Shown here in pieces: positions 46,239 through 54,985 of a stretch of DNA of 64,000 nt (position 1 is its first letter; every line of letters starts with the position of its first letter). A program made the translations under genes and the position numbers. The DNA comes from Trichormus sp. NMC-1 (GTDB taxonomy: Bacteria > Cyanobacteriota > Cyanobacteriia > Cyanobacteriales > Nostocaceae), in contig NZ_LZQD01000011.1 in the NCBI RefSeq assembly GCF_001858025.1, positions 82,748-146,747 on the forward strand. Reading direction: 5' to 3'. The notes beneath the pieces are model-generated. The model worked only from the letters and a program-made list of their open reading frames with translations. It was not told where the DNA came from and ran no database searches.

Positions 46239-47372
46239 TTAAACCGATTTAATTAATTGCTGATAAATATTAAAGTATTTTTGATATACAGGGTCATTTT
46301 TACCCTTAACCATACCAAGAAACTCTATCTTTCCTCGAATAACTTTCTTAAATTTTAGTTGGTCTTTTTTGCCCTCAACTATACCTAAAAATTCTATCTT
46401 TTCTCGAATAACTGGCTTGAACTCTAGTTTTTCATTGTTTATTAATCTACTTTTAGATTCATATTTTATTGAATACTCTTTTGCAGCAGCTTCGAGTCCA
46501 AACTTAGACCAAGCGTGAAGCATAGCACGAATTTGACGAACATAGTTACGGTCAACATTAGGAAAAACATTAGTTGTTAAACCCGTAACTTCTTGATGAT
46601 TTCCCCTCGTTTGTAATCTAACTTTATTATCATTTAATTCAAATCCATTTTGTTTAATAATCTTGAATAGAGTATCGCCAATAATTAATTTCTCTTGATC
46701 TTCTTCGTTAACTATATATGCCAAATCTTTAGATAATTTAGACAAGCTTGTCGAAAAAGTAATATCATCTGCATATCTTGTATAAGTAGCTTTACACTCT
46801 TTAGCTAATCTTTGTAATTGACCATCCATCTTGGCACAAATCATATTAGTAATAATTGGTGAAGTTGGTGCGCCTTGAGGTAACTCATGATTATAACAAC
46901 AAATTTGTGCTAAAACTGTTGCCACATCTGGATGTAAGCCATAAGGAGTAGCCATGAACATACCCCTGACTCGACCAAAATTAACTGAAGGAAAAAAATC
47001 TTTTAAATCAATGTTGAGAACATAGCGTTTTTTTACATGATTTTGAGCATTAGTTACAACATTTCTACTGCTTACGAAACCATGCACTGATGGCTTTGTT
47101 TCGTATACAGCTTGTAAAACTTGATTAAGTTTCCTTTGAATAATTTTAAGTGCTGTTATCGGGGTTGATATTTGACGAATACCACCAGATTTTTTAGGAA
47201 TATCGAATATTTTATAACGCTTTTCAGGCTTAACAACATATATGTGATAAATCAGATTAGAATAACAAACTTCTAAAAGGTCAGCTATATCCGTTGGTTT
47301 TTTGAGAGAGTAAAATTTCTCTTTTAAGGCTTCGGGAGTTTCTGTTAAAAATAACTTGGAGTTTTTTTGCAC
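46239..47372 (-). CDS. Retron reverse transcriptase
   Basis: The 377-residue protein starts at a GTG 28 bases after the ncRNA. It has the retron-specific NAxxH motif (NAQNH, 108-112), the catalytic D122 in LNIDLKDFFPSV, LPQGAPTSP (164-172), YADD (200-203) and the retron VTG motif (EVTGL, 262-264). It makes msDNA from its own ncRNA. An oddity is a tandem duplication of about 20 residues near the C-terminus (VIREKIEFLGIVEGKK, then VIRGKIEFLGMVKGKN), also visible in the DNA. That part normally recognises the ncRNA, so the duplication may alter specificity. Confidence 0.93.
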   Translation of the reverse strand: MQKNSKLFLTETPEALKEKFYSLKKPTDIADLLEVCYSNLIYHIYVVKPEKRYKIFDIPKKSGGIRQISTPITALKIIQRKLNQVLQAVYETKPSVHGFVSSRNVVTNAQNHVKKRYVLNIDLKDFFPSVNFGRVRGMFMATPYGLHPDVATVLAQICCYNHELPQGAPTSPIITNMICAKMDGQLQRLAKECKATYTRYADDITFSTSLSKLSKDLAYIVNEEDQEKLIIGDTLFKIIKQNGFELNDNKVRLQTRGNHQEVTGLTTNVFPNVDRNYVRQIRAMLHAWSKFGLEAAAKEYSIKYESKSRLINNEKLEFKPVIREKIEFLGIVEGKKDQLKFKKVIRGKIEFLGMVKGKNDPVYQKYFNIYQQLIKSV

Positions 47373-47400
47373 TTTGTCTTGAATAGATAGTTAAAAAAAT

Positions 47401-47527
47401 ATCACTTGCAGGTGTATTCTCGCTTAATCGAAGAAGGAAAAAGAATTAAACACTAGGTTAAAGCTAACCGTTCAATACACCGTCGCAGGATCAACAACGG
47501 AAATCAATACTTATTCCTGCAAGTGAT
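47401..47527 (-). ncRNA. Retron ncRNA (msr-msd)
   Basis: ATCACTTGCAGG (47401-47412) and CCTGCAAGTGAT (47516-47527) form the perfect 12-bp a1/a2 pair that bounds retron ncRNAs. Inside, GGTGTATT (47411-47418) pairs with AATACACC (47474-47481), the msd stem candidate. GGTTA-AAGC-TAACC (47456-47469) forms a small hairpin. On the minus strand this RNA is directly followed by the RT gene, the canonical order. The branching G and exact msd ends cannot be fixed by eye. Confidence 0.85.
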
Positions 47528-47708
47528 TTATATAACTAGCATTTTAAACTGCCTTGAATGGGCGATTTAAAACAACCTAAGTTTATTATACAGGTAAACA
47601 TAAGTTATTTAGCTTAAATTACATAATTATTGTGTTTTTTCTAAAATTATTGATCTGTCATTACCAAAGAACGAGCGTTTGGAACGCAGTACCAGAAAAG
47701 GTCAAATT

Positions 47709-48308
47709 TCAACCCAATACACCTTGACACAAAATACCTAAAATCTTGTTTAATTCCTTAATATAATAATTATTCAAATCAATAAATATATCAGTCCCTT
47801 CCAACTTCAAGAACTTCCATATATCTCCTGTTGTCACAGCCCCATAAATAGTTTTAATTTCATTACCTTCCTGTTCATTAAACAATTGTGCTGCTAACAT
47901 TGCTGCTGCACATTGACCCAAACCACCTTTAATATTTTCATTTTTAGCTTCTACAATAATTAGCACAGGAGCATTAATTGTTAACTGTTCTCTAGAACGA
48001 CTGATAACAAAATCACAATAACCATTTAAACCTTTCTCAACATCAACATTAAAATCTGTACCAGAAAATAAACTAATTTGATAATTAGCTTTACGCCTTA
48101 CTTCTAATAAAATTGGCGTAATAATCATTTCTGAGCGTGCTTTTTTCGTATTTATTGCTAACGCGAGTTCCGTAGTTTCTTCCAAAGTGCTGGTTAACTT
48201 TTCACTGAGTTCTATAGGTTCTACAGCAGCAAATAAATCAATTTCTTCCTTAATTATAATATGAAAATTATTCCTAAACTTAGTTAAGCTAAAATCGCTA
48301 TAAGCCAT
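47709..48308 (-). CDS. PD-(D/E)XK nuclease-like hypothetical protein
   Basis: The 199-residue protein resembles a restriction-fold domain: a helix with E60, GYCDFVI with D99, then the core strand LIIVEAK (E120, K122) and a Gln/Gly-rich helix (GGLGQCAAAMLAAQL). Such small proteins are common in cyanobacteria, without known function. It lies between the retron and vapBC. It may be a defence nuclease or an inactive relative. The fold call is moderately safe; the function is not known. Confidence 0.6.
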   Translation of the reverse strand: MAYSDFSLTKFRNNFHIIIKEEIDLFAAVEPIELSEKLTSTLEETTELALAINTKKARSEMIITPILLEVRRKANYQISLFSGTDFNVDVEKGLNGYCDFVISRSREQLTINAPVLIIVEAKNENIKGGLGQCAAAMLAAQLFNEQEGNEIKTIYGAVTTGDIWKFLKLEGTDIFIDLNNYYIKELNKILGILCQGVLG

Positions 48309-48343
48309 TGCTATTACCTCATGATTTTCAATAGCTTATCCAA

Positions 48344-48395
48344 AATTTAAAACCTCTTTAATTATAGCAGTATACTTTTCAGGAATAGGTGCATC
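48344..48395. repeat. 52-bp direct repeat, left copy (with 49267-49318)
   Basis: Fifty-two bases (AATTTAAAACCTCTTTAATT onward) match 49267-49318 with one difference. On the minus strand they encode the last 17 codons of the HTH protein at 49262 (DAPIPEKYTAIIKE). The copies flank a segment holding the STAND-gene tail and vapBC. Confidence 0.9.
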
Positions 48396-48428
48396 CGAGT
48401 ATTAAAAGCGATGAATTGTGAATCTTGA
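48396..48428 (+). pseudogene. Tail of an HTH-STAND-TPR gene (10 codons plus stop)
   Basis: These bases encode RVLKAMNCES and a stop, matching the last codons of the gene at 18122-20587 (RVLKAMNYES, stop). The similarity continues for 68 more bases downstream. The rest of the gene is gone; the breakpoint at 48395/48396 joins directly to the 52-bp repeat. Confidence 0.85.
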
Positions 48429-48452
48429 AATAAATTTTAGGTTCAAAGCTAA

Positions 48453-48475
48453 AACCTGTTAAAACAGGTTATAAT
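48453..48475 (+). promoter_or_regulatory. vapBC promoter with overlapping operator
   Basis: AACCTGTT (48453-48460) and AACAGGTT (48463-48470) form an inverted repeat with a two-base spacer. It overlaps the -10 box TATAAT (48470-48475). This is the usual design for autorepression by a toxin-antitoxin complex. The fossil copy at 18 kb has mutations in both the operator arms and the -10 box. Confidence 0.65.
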
Positions 48476-48499
48476 CTAATAGATGTTATAGAGGTTATT

Positions 48500-48778
48500 A
48501 TGTCTAACCTATCCTTAGAACACAATCAACTTAAACAGACCCTTAAAGAAGCAATAATAGAGATTTTTTCTGAAAATAAAGAAGAATTTTCAGCTATACT
48601 TACAGAAATAATTAAAGATATTGCTTTATCAAAAGCTTTTGAACAAAGAGAATTAACAGATAGAGAAACGATAGAAGATCCATTATTAAATGTTATTGGT
48701 ATTATTTCAGGAGAACCAATATCAACAGATAATCTTGATGAAGAACTATATAATTTGGGTAATCATAATGAAATATAA
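48500..48778 (+). CDS. vapB: VapB-like antitoxin
   Basis: The 92-residue protein is helical and acidic (NLSLEHNQLKQTLKEAIIEI, REIIEDPLLNVIG-like segment, acidic end). It overlaps the PIN toxin gene by 11 bases. The operator overlaps its promoter. A GAGG sequence lies just before its ATG. The DNA-binding fold is not obvious, but position and overlap support the antitoxin role. Part of its gene recurs as a fossil at 17970-18053. Confidence 0.75.
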   Translation: MSNLSLEHNQLKQTLKEAIIEIFSENKEEFSAILTEIIKDIALSKAFEQRELTDRETIEDPLLNVIGIISGEPISTDNLDEELYNLGNHNEI

Positions 48779-49199
48779 GTCTATTTTCATTGATACTTGG
48801 GGATGGTTAGCTTTAGGACATCGTAGAGATAATTATCATCAATCCGTCAAAGAACTTTACTATCAATTAAAACAACAAAAGACTTTGATATATACCAGTG
48901 ATTATGTTTTAGATGAATTAATTTCTTTATTATTTAAAAGAGAAAACTTTCAAGAGGCTACAACTTTTATTGAAGGTATCATGCAATCTGCCGAATTAGG
49001 CAATTTGCAAATTGAACAGATGACAACTGATAAATTTAAACTAGCTTATGAATTAAGAAAAAAATTAAACGATAAACCTTATATATCATTTACAGATTTA
49101 ACTTCTATGATAATTATGGAACAATTAAAAATTCAATATATCCTGACTCAAGATGATCATTTTCTACAATGTGGCATGGGATTTATTAAAGTTTTGTAA
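48768..49199 (+). CDS. vapC: VapC-like PIN-domain toxin
   Basis: The ATG at 48768 is the natural start, since the frame upstream only runs within the antitoxin gene. The 143-residue protein has the PIN acidic set: Asp in SIFIDTWGWLALG, Glu in VLDELISLLF, Asp in SFTDLTSMII, and Asp in LTQDDHF. PIN toxins are Mg-dependent RNases that often cut tRNA or rRNA. It forms a TA pair with the overlapping upstream gene. Confidence 0.9.
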   Translation: MKYKSIFIDTWGWLALGHRRDNYHQSVKELYYQLKQQKTLIYTSDYVLDELISLLFKRENFQEATTFIEGIMQSAELGNLQIEQMTTDKFKLAYELRKKLNDKPYISFTDLTSMIIMEQLKIQYILTQDDHFLQCGMGFIKVL

Positions 49200-49261
49200 T
49201 AAATGGAAATGCAATTTTTGAAAATATTTTGTTTATCCTGAAATTATCTTCACCAATTAAA

Positions 49262-50860
49262 TCAATAATTTAAAATCTCTTTAATTATAGCAGTATACTT
49301 TTCAGGAATAGGTGCATCTTTACCCTTAGTCTCAATATCCCTGACCCAGCTTTGACTCATACCTACAGCATTAGCAAAGTCTCTTTGACTTATTTTTTTA
49401 GCTGTTCTCATTTCTTTAACCAGACTGCCATTTATTTCCTTGATAACAGGTATATCCCTAACTGTTACTTTACCATTCCTTACCCCCGAAGTTTCAGCTA
49501 CGCCAGAATTATTTATGACAACATCAACCGGATTTTGTATTTTTACACCAATTTTATTAGATTTTGTGTGAAATTGTGTATTTTTTTGATTTTTCACTAA
49601 TTTCTTATTATTTATCTGTGAAGAAGGTAACTTAAAACTTAACTTAGCAGGTAATAAAATATTTTGAATATAATTATCTGGTAACTTCTTCTTTCCCAGT
49701 AACTTTTGATTTCTTTCTTGAGGTGATAAATGAGCTAGTTCTTCTGGTATTGCCCACAAAGGTCTTAACCACATTGGGTAGGTTATATCATCAAACTCAA
49801 TCGTCATATTAACTTTATCTTTTAATAGCAGAAAAGCTTCTTCTAAATCTTCTCTCAATCGCCAACCATACCGATAATCACTGACTGCTTTTTCAATTTG
49901 AGAATCTGGTAAGATATTACTCAATAAATTATGAATTGTGTAAGTACCATTTTTATGAGCGCGATTATTTTGAATAATATATAAAGCAAGTTCAAAAGCT
50001 AGTTTATGTTTATGTGCATCTAAATCAAAGACTTGCTTAGGCATAAACCCACATTGATAGAGGGCAGTTTTTGATTTTTCTCCTTCAGCATTGAGAAAAT
50101 TATAAGTCCAAAGTCCAGGCTGTACACGAATTATCACCTCTAATAAATCTTCTGGTTCTTGAAATAAATTCGGTTGACTATATTCCTGTACACTTACTAT
50201 CCACAGTAAGCAGCGTTCTTTAATACAAAGATTTAAATCGCCTTCGTACCATTGAATTACCGCTCCTAAAGTACCAACTACCATAGCCAAATCTGCTATA
50301 GCTTTGAGTTTTTGTGATTTACTGAGTTTTTTACTTTTATATATTTGCAGTGTCTTAATTAGTTCTGAACCACGCAGGATAAAAGGCTGTTTCCAAGGTT
50401 CTTTTTGTTGTGTGGCATAAGTAGCAAATACTGCGTGTAATCTAGCAGCCATTACACCGTACTTTTCCAGAATTTGATGTTCCGCACCATCCAAGATATA
50501 TTGTGGTTGATGTGCTTGTTGGTGAAGTATGTAGAACTCGATATAACGACCTTTACCAAATTCTTTTGAGAAGTAAAGCTTGCCATCACTATATTTATTC
50601 CAATCAGGTTGTTTAAGGTATGCTTGGGTAGCACTAATAATTGGCGCACCTGTTGCTGTCATCTCGTAGTTATTGTTTATAAATAGTGGTTGTTCTGTGA
50701 AAGGAAGGTTTTTAGCTTTCCTAAATCGTTTAGTAGCTTTTGGTGTCTGCGGTATTTGTAGACCAGCGATTCCTAGTTGGCAGCCTGATAATTCAGGTTT
50801 GGGATGCCTCTTACTATTGTCTCCTATTGATACCAAAACTGTCCTCCCCCAAATTACCAA
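49262..50860 (-). CDS. Plasmid protein with C-terminal XRE-type HTH
   Basis: The 532-residue reading begins at a TTG. A shorter version from the ATG at 50662 (MTATGAPIISATQAYL) is equally possible. The body has aromatic-rich helical segments (LYFSKEFGKGRYIEFYIL, EKYGVMAARLHAVFATYA, MWLRPLWAIPEELAHL). The last 60 residues are an XRE HTH (KEMRTAKKISQRDFANAVGM, SQSWVRDIE). I do not recognise the body. DNA-binding in plasmid replication or copy control is plausible. Its 3' end is duplicated at 48344-48395. Confidence 0.65.
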   Translation of the reverse strand: MVIWGRTVLVSIGDNSKRHPKPELSGCQLGIAGLQIPQTPKATKRFRKAKNLPFTEQPLFINNNYEMTATGAPIISATQAYLKQPDWNKYSDGKLYFSKEFGKGRYIEFYILHQQAHQPQYILDGAEHQILEKYGVMAARLHAVFATYATQQKEPWKQPFILRGSELIKTLQIYKSKKLSKSQKLKAIADLAMVVGTLGAVIQWYEGDLNLCIKERCLLWIVSVQEYSQPNLFQEPEDLLEVIIRVQPGLWTYNFLNAEGEKSKTALYQCGFMPKQVFDLDAHKHKLAFELALYIIQNNRAHKNGTYTIHNLLSNILPDSQIEKAVSDYRYGWRLREDLEEAFLLLKDKVNMTIEFDDITYPMWLRPLWAIPEELAHLSPQERNQKLLGKKKLPDNYIQNILLPAKLSFKLPSSQINNKKLVKNQKNTQFHTKSNKIGVKIQNPVDVVINNSGVAETSGVRNGKVTVRDIPVIKEINGSLVKEMRTAKKISQRDFANAVGMSQSWVRDIETKGKDAPIPEKYTAIIKEILNY

Positions 50861-51008
50861 ATGTTGACCTGATTAGAAGTTGCATTTCACTGCCAATACT
50901 GATAAAACTTAGGCGTGAATATGATAGATGTATAGGTTTACAATAAAAACCCATATACCTTTGAAATTTGTATTAATGAATTGCTAGATTTATAAGAGTG
51001 GCAACTTA

Positions 51009-51100
51009 CAATACCTTCGCCAATTTGCCAAATATAAATCCCAAGGCCAATAAAATCGTAACGATATCAATAGGGTTTCAGGATTTTGGCGAAAGTATTG
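51009..51100. repeat. 92-bp element with 15-bp terminal inverted repeats
   Basis: CAATACCTTCGCCAA (51009-51023) and TTGGCGAAAGTATTG (51086-51100) are inverted repeats with one mismatch. The stretch 50861-51337 has no gene. The element could be a very small MITE, a regulatory hairpin, or a site for a DNA-binding protein. Confidence 0.5.
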
Positions 51101-51337
51101 AACTTAACTACCCAGTTTCAACAAAGGATCTTTTTGTATTAATCCTGATTAAGCTATGACTACGCCAAGCAATTTGCAGCAGATTTCAGCAGTCAGCAGT
51201 AAAACCCTTTAGGTGCAAGGCTTTGTGATTAAAATTTATACCTCATTGACCTGCAATATGCTGTATTAGAAGTTTTTATCTTTATTGCCAGTTCTATCTA
51301 CCCCAAATAGTTTCTTTTGGCTTAAAATTCCTGAATA

Positions 51338-52378
51338 TCAGGCAACTTCTGAAACTGTAATGTCTATAAAATTTTGGTGAATATCTCGATTTTGAGGAGC
51401 ATTCTTCTTGGAAATTGCCTCTTCCACAAGTTTTGCTACCCATTCCATCACTGCTAAATCTGACTTTTTAGCAGCATCTTGTATTAATGGTTGTAGGTGT
51501 GCTGGCAGTTGTAAAGTGAGGTTAAAAGTTTCTCGTAACGGGACTAAATTATTTCTGACTTCAGATGATTCTCCAAAGCGATAAGTCCAGTATTCACATT
51601 CTGCACCTCTTTGGTTGCCGTCTTTCTCAACAAAACTTAACTTACCCAGGCGATCGCAATAAAAACTTTGGTGATCATCTTTTATCAACTCTTGACTAGA
51701 ATGACGGCAATTCCAGCAACTACGGTTAGAATTATCAGTTGATTGGTGTTGTTGTTCAAAAGAATGCTTTTCCCTAGATTTATTTGCTGAGTTCTCTCGG
51801 TGGTACTCTCTTGCTATTTGGGCAACGTGAGCAGCTGTGACTTTACTATTGGGGGCTGTAGAAACTGCTTTAGCCCAAGCTTCGCGTTGTTTTTCTGGCG
51901 GTAAGGTTGCTAAAGGTCTGACTTGGCGCTCATTGGCTGGCAAAATTTGTGCGCCATGGCGCACATTTTCATAAACCAAAGCTGCATCAATCAACTGGTA
52001 AGCTGAACGTCGGGACATTTCCCAGCGATTCAGGCAATATTCCTCAAAGGTTTTATAATCTTGTCGATAAAACCGTTTATCTCGAATTTGACCTAAAGAC
52101 TGCCCTATTTCCCAAAAAGCTTTTAAACCGTTTTCTATTTTGCACTCTAACCTGCCCAGTTCGGCGTTTTCAGCCTCATTTAGCTGATTTTCCATGTTCG
52201 ATAGCTTTTGACAATCAGCCTGATTTTCTTCAGAGTTAGTCTGTAACCCTATTAGATCACTATCTTGGGCAAAAGTAAGATTTTGTGTATTCAAAAAGAC
52301 GGTAGAATTAGAGGATGACCTTATTCGGTTCTCTCCTTCATTAACAGAAGCTCGATTGAAGTCTGTCATATACGTCAT
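51338..52378 (-). CDS. Plasmid DNA-binding-like protein with Cys cluster
   Basis: I prefer the ATG at 52378 (MTYMTDFNRAS) because the stretch upstream to 52495 looks non-coding and Cys/Arg-rich. The 346-residue protein has a helical domain common in plasmid regulators (ENGLKAFWEIGQSLGQIRD, EEYCLNRWEMSRRSAYQLI, PLATLPPEKQREAWAKAV). A putative zinc region follows (CWNCRHSSQ, FYCDRL, CEYW). The end is helical and RHH-like (LTLQLPAHLQPLIQDAAK). I infer DNA binding, perhaps partition or transcription control. Confidence 0.6.
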   Translation of the reverse strand: MTYMTDFNRASVNEGENRIRSSSNSTVFLNTQNLTFAQDSDLIGLQTNSEENQADCQKLSNMENQLNEAENAELGRLECKIENGLKAFWEIGQSLGQIRDKRFYRQDYKTFEEYCLNRWEMSRRSAYQLIDAALVYENVRHGAQILPANERQVRPLATLPPEKQREAWAKAVSTAPNSKVTAAHVAQIAREYHRENSANKSREKHSFEQQHQSTDNSNRSCWNCRHSSQELIKDDHQSFYCDRLGKLSFVEKDGNQRGAECEYWTYRFGESSEVRNNLVPLRETFNLTLQLPAHLQPLIQDAAKKSDLAVMEWVAKLVEEAISKKNAPQNRDIHQNFIDITVSEVA

Positions 52379-52774
52379 AACTTTGCTTTGGGAGTGATGA
52401 CACCTTGTTTGTTGACGGATGCTTTTTAAAGTACATTTTGTAACATTGCACCTCGCCATATTAATAATGCTTGCATACTGCAATATACATTGCACGATTC
52501 TTTATTATTTTTTAATAATTCATTTCTTTTATGAAGCAGAATTTTTTATTAAATTGTGGTATGTAGTATTTTGATTAAGTTCCCCAAACTCTTGTAAATA
52601 GAAGAGGTTTCGTTTTAAATTAGTTAAATAAAATAAATGATCAATATCCACGAGGTTCGAGCCTAGCTGTACTCTTGTGCAGGGGTAAGTATAAAATGGA
52701 AACAACAGTAAATTAGTTTACTGGTCAAAAAGTAAGAAGTAACTTTTATAACTGGTTTTACCAGAGTTTTAACT

Positions 52775-53179
52775 ATGCAGGAACGCCAAAAACGATTAGC
52801 TCAGTTAATTGAACAGCTATTGCAAGAACGCTGGACTCAAACAACTTTATCTGAAGCCATTGGTGTTGATTTTACAACTGTATACAGATGGTTAAAGGGT
52901 AAAGCTATTCCCGAAACCGATTCTAAAAATTTTCTGCGTTTGGCCAAATTGAGTGGTGGTAACAGTGAATTGCTGCAACTGTATTTGGACGGCAAAATAT
53001 CTCTATCAATCTATCGGCAAAGTTTGGAAAGTAATTCATTGATTAACACCAGAAACAGTAAAAAACGTCCTTCAGAAGAGATTAAACAGGAACTTTTAGC
53101 ACAAATTTCCATGCTCGACTCAGCAGATATTGCAGAGGTAATTACTACAAGTGTAACATTTTTAAAACAGCGGGCATGA
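52775..53179 (+). CDS. XRE-like HTH regulator
   Basis: The 134-residue protein has a clear N-terminal HTH (RWTQTTLSEAIGVDFTTVYR, WLKGKAIPETD) and a helical C-terminus (SSEE-like linker, LDSADIAEVITTSVTFLKQ). It probably represses its own or neighbouring plasmid genes. It is transcribed divergently from the gene at 51338-52378, whose promoter region it may control. No effector domain is visible. Confidence 0.8.
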   Translation: MQERQKRLAQLIEQLLQERWTQTTLSEAIGVDFTTVYRWLKGKAIPETDSKNFLRLAKLSGGNSELLQLYLDGKISLSIYRQSLESNSLINTRNSKKRPSEEIKQELLAQISMLDSADIAEVITTSVTFLKQRA

Positions 53180-54289
53180 ATGCTTGTAATTAGTACAAAC
53201 ATTAGTATAACTCGCGATTATAATCGCTCTAGTACCGAAAGATATAAAAAAGAGATATAAAAATATATATAAATTCGATACTGGGGTATACTTAAACGAT
53301 GAATTAGTTTTGGCTGCCGAGTAAAAAAATATGGCTCTTCGGTAGGTGTTATGCTGAATTTTTAATTAAAATTCGGAACTTTCCTTTATAATCAAGGCTT
53401 ACAGGCATTTTTATACTAAATTTTATAAACAAGCCCAAAACGTGAATAATAATGACTGTTGTTCTCGTCCAGTAAGGGTTTTAGTCCTATTTTTAGAGGT
53501 ATTTAGCATAATAAGTAGGGTTTGCTTAATAAGTACCGTAATGTACATTAATATAAATAAAATGGCTCAAAGCTAATTTTGATAAGGACAAGTCGTTAAT
53601 TAAAGTAAAAGCATTGCCAGTTCTAAGTTTAAGGTAATTTTGATCCTAGTTTTTTACAAGTTTCTATTGATGTTAATTAAATTGAGTTTGCATAGATAAA
53701 ATGCTTATTCATCTATACTTTCACTCTAATTCATATATAGGGCTTGCTGAGTAAAGCTATAACCGCTTCTCAATAAGGGTTTTGGGGATTTTGAGAACAA
53801 AAAAGTGCAAGGATATGGCATTTAGAGCCTCAAAATCCTTGCATTTTTATGGAAAATCAGGGGGTGAATTTGGAAAACAATCTGCCAAACCACCATTTTT
53901 CGCACTGTGTGGCATCTAGGTTCGCTTTGGGTACTTATTCAGCAAACCCTATATATTTTAATACTCTAAACATTATGTATTTGTACACAATATATAAGAC
54001 TAGTTGTTTTAAGTGTGATTCAGATCACTGTTGAAAATAAATTATTGAATAATTATTAGAAGATTAAATTTGCCATCTCCTAAACTGGCAAATATAGCGG
54101 TTCTCATTTGGATGCAAGATATGGTAGGGACATGGCATAAATAAGATTTCTGTTTACTTTCGATGTTATGCCGCTGCTTCAATTTTGTATTGTATCCAAT
54201 TGAACTCCGTCATCAGTTACCATTTTTCAAGATCATCACTAATAATTTTGAAAAATCAGATAATCCAACCTAAATAGGAGGTAAATCAG
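53180..54289. other. Gene-poor region containing a MITE
   Basis: Over 1.1 kb I see no convincing gene. The sequence is AT-rich and contains the inverted-repeat element described separately at 53734-53955. The remaining part just before 54290 holds the AGGAGG ribosome-binding site of the next gene. Confidence 0.6.
53734..53955. mobile_element. 222-bp MITE-like element with 21-bp terminal inverted repeats
   Basis: TATATAGGGCTTGCTGAGTAA (positions 53734-53754; last base included here for length) faces its near-inverse at 53935-53955 with two mismatches. The interior holds a second imperfect hairpin (GTGCAAGGAT near 53805, AATCCTTGCAT near 53835) and no transposase. The ends resemble those of IS elements known from Nostoc, so it is probably a non-autonomous derivative. 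Confidence 0.7.
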
Positions 54290-54985
54290 ATGATCAAAAC
54301 AGTTATTATCGATGACCATGATCTGACTCGGTATGGTATTAGAATGTTACTCTCGGAAGAGGAGAGTATCGAGATTTGTGCGGAAGCCGAAACAGCATTA
54401 GAAGGACTAAAACTAATAGAAACTCATGCTCCACACATAGCTCTTGTTAATCTGCATCTCCCAGATGATAGTGGTCTTGAAGTTGTAAAACAGATTAAAC
54501 AAGTATCACCAATCACTAAAATAGTGATATTCAATGCTCAATCTACGGAAATCTTTGTCAAAGAAGCTTTTGCAGCAGGGGCAGATTCATATTGTACGAG
54601 GATGATAGCTAAAGAAAAGTTAGCAGAAGCTATTTATGTGACACACAAAGGAGAAAATTGGTTAGATTCTGCGATCGCTAAAATATTAATTCAAAATTTG
54701 CAACCTCAACCAGTAGTCGTTACTCCCAGTCTGAAAATAAAACGAGTTTGTCGGCAATATTCGCTTAGTTCTAGGGAATTAGAGATTTTGCAAATGATTG
54801 CTATTGGTGATAGAAACAATCAAATCGCCAACAAACTTTTTTTGAGTGTAGGTACTGTGAGGTCTCATGTCCATCGTATTCTAACTAAACTCGATTGTCA
54901 AAACCGCGCTCAAGCTGCTACTAAAGCAATTGTAGAGGGACTGATAGATAGTGCTGAAATGGATCAAATCAGTTTAACGGCTTGA
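54290..54985 (+). CDS. NarL/LuxR-family regulator with Asn at the phosphorylation site
   Basis: AGGAGG precedes the ATG. The 231-residue protein has a receiver-like domain (KTVIIDDHDLTRYGIRML, acidic pair Asp-Asp intact) and a LuxR HTH (SSRELEILQMIAIGD, NQIANKLFLSVGTVRSHV). The phosphoacceptor position reads ALVNLHLPDDSG, with Asn replacing Asp, and the conserved Lys is Arg (SYCTRMI). It therefore probably cannot be phosphorylated in the normal way and may act as a constitutive or ligand-controlled regulator. The end overlaps the convergent gene by 12 bases. Confidence 0.88.
   Translation: MIKTVIIDDHDLTRYGIRMLLSEEESIEICAEAETALEGLKLIETHAPHIALVNLHLPDDSGLEVVKQIKQVSPITKIVIFNAQSTEIFVKEAFAAGADSYCTRMIAKEKLAEAIYVTHKGENWLDSAIAKILIQNLQPQPVVVTPSLKIKRVCRQYSLSSRELEILQMIAIGDRNNQIANKLFLSVGTVRSHVHRILTKLDCQNRAQAATKAIVEGLIDSAEMDQISLTA

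Noticed and set aside
48690-48767. Longer start for the PIN toxin
   Set aside because: The extension lies within the antitoxin gene; the ATG at 48768 gives the family's usual N-terminus.
53849-54034. 61-codon + strand frame
   Set aside because: It spans the right end of the MITE-like element and has no protein features.
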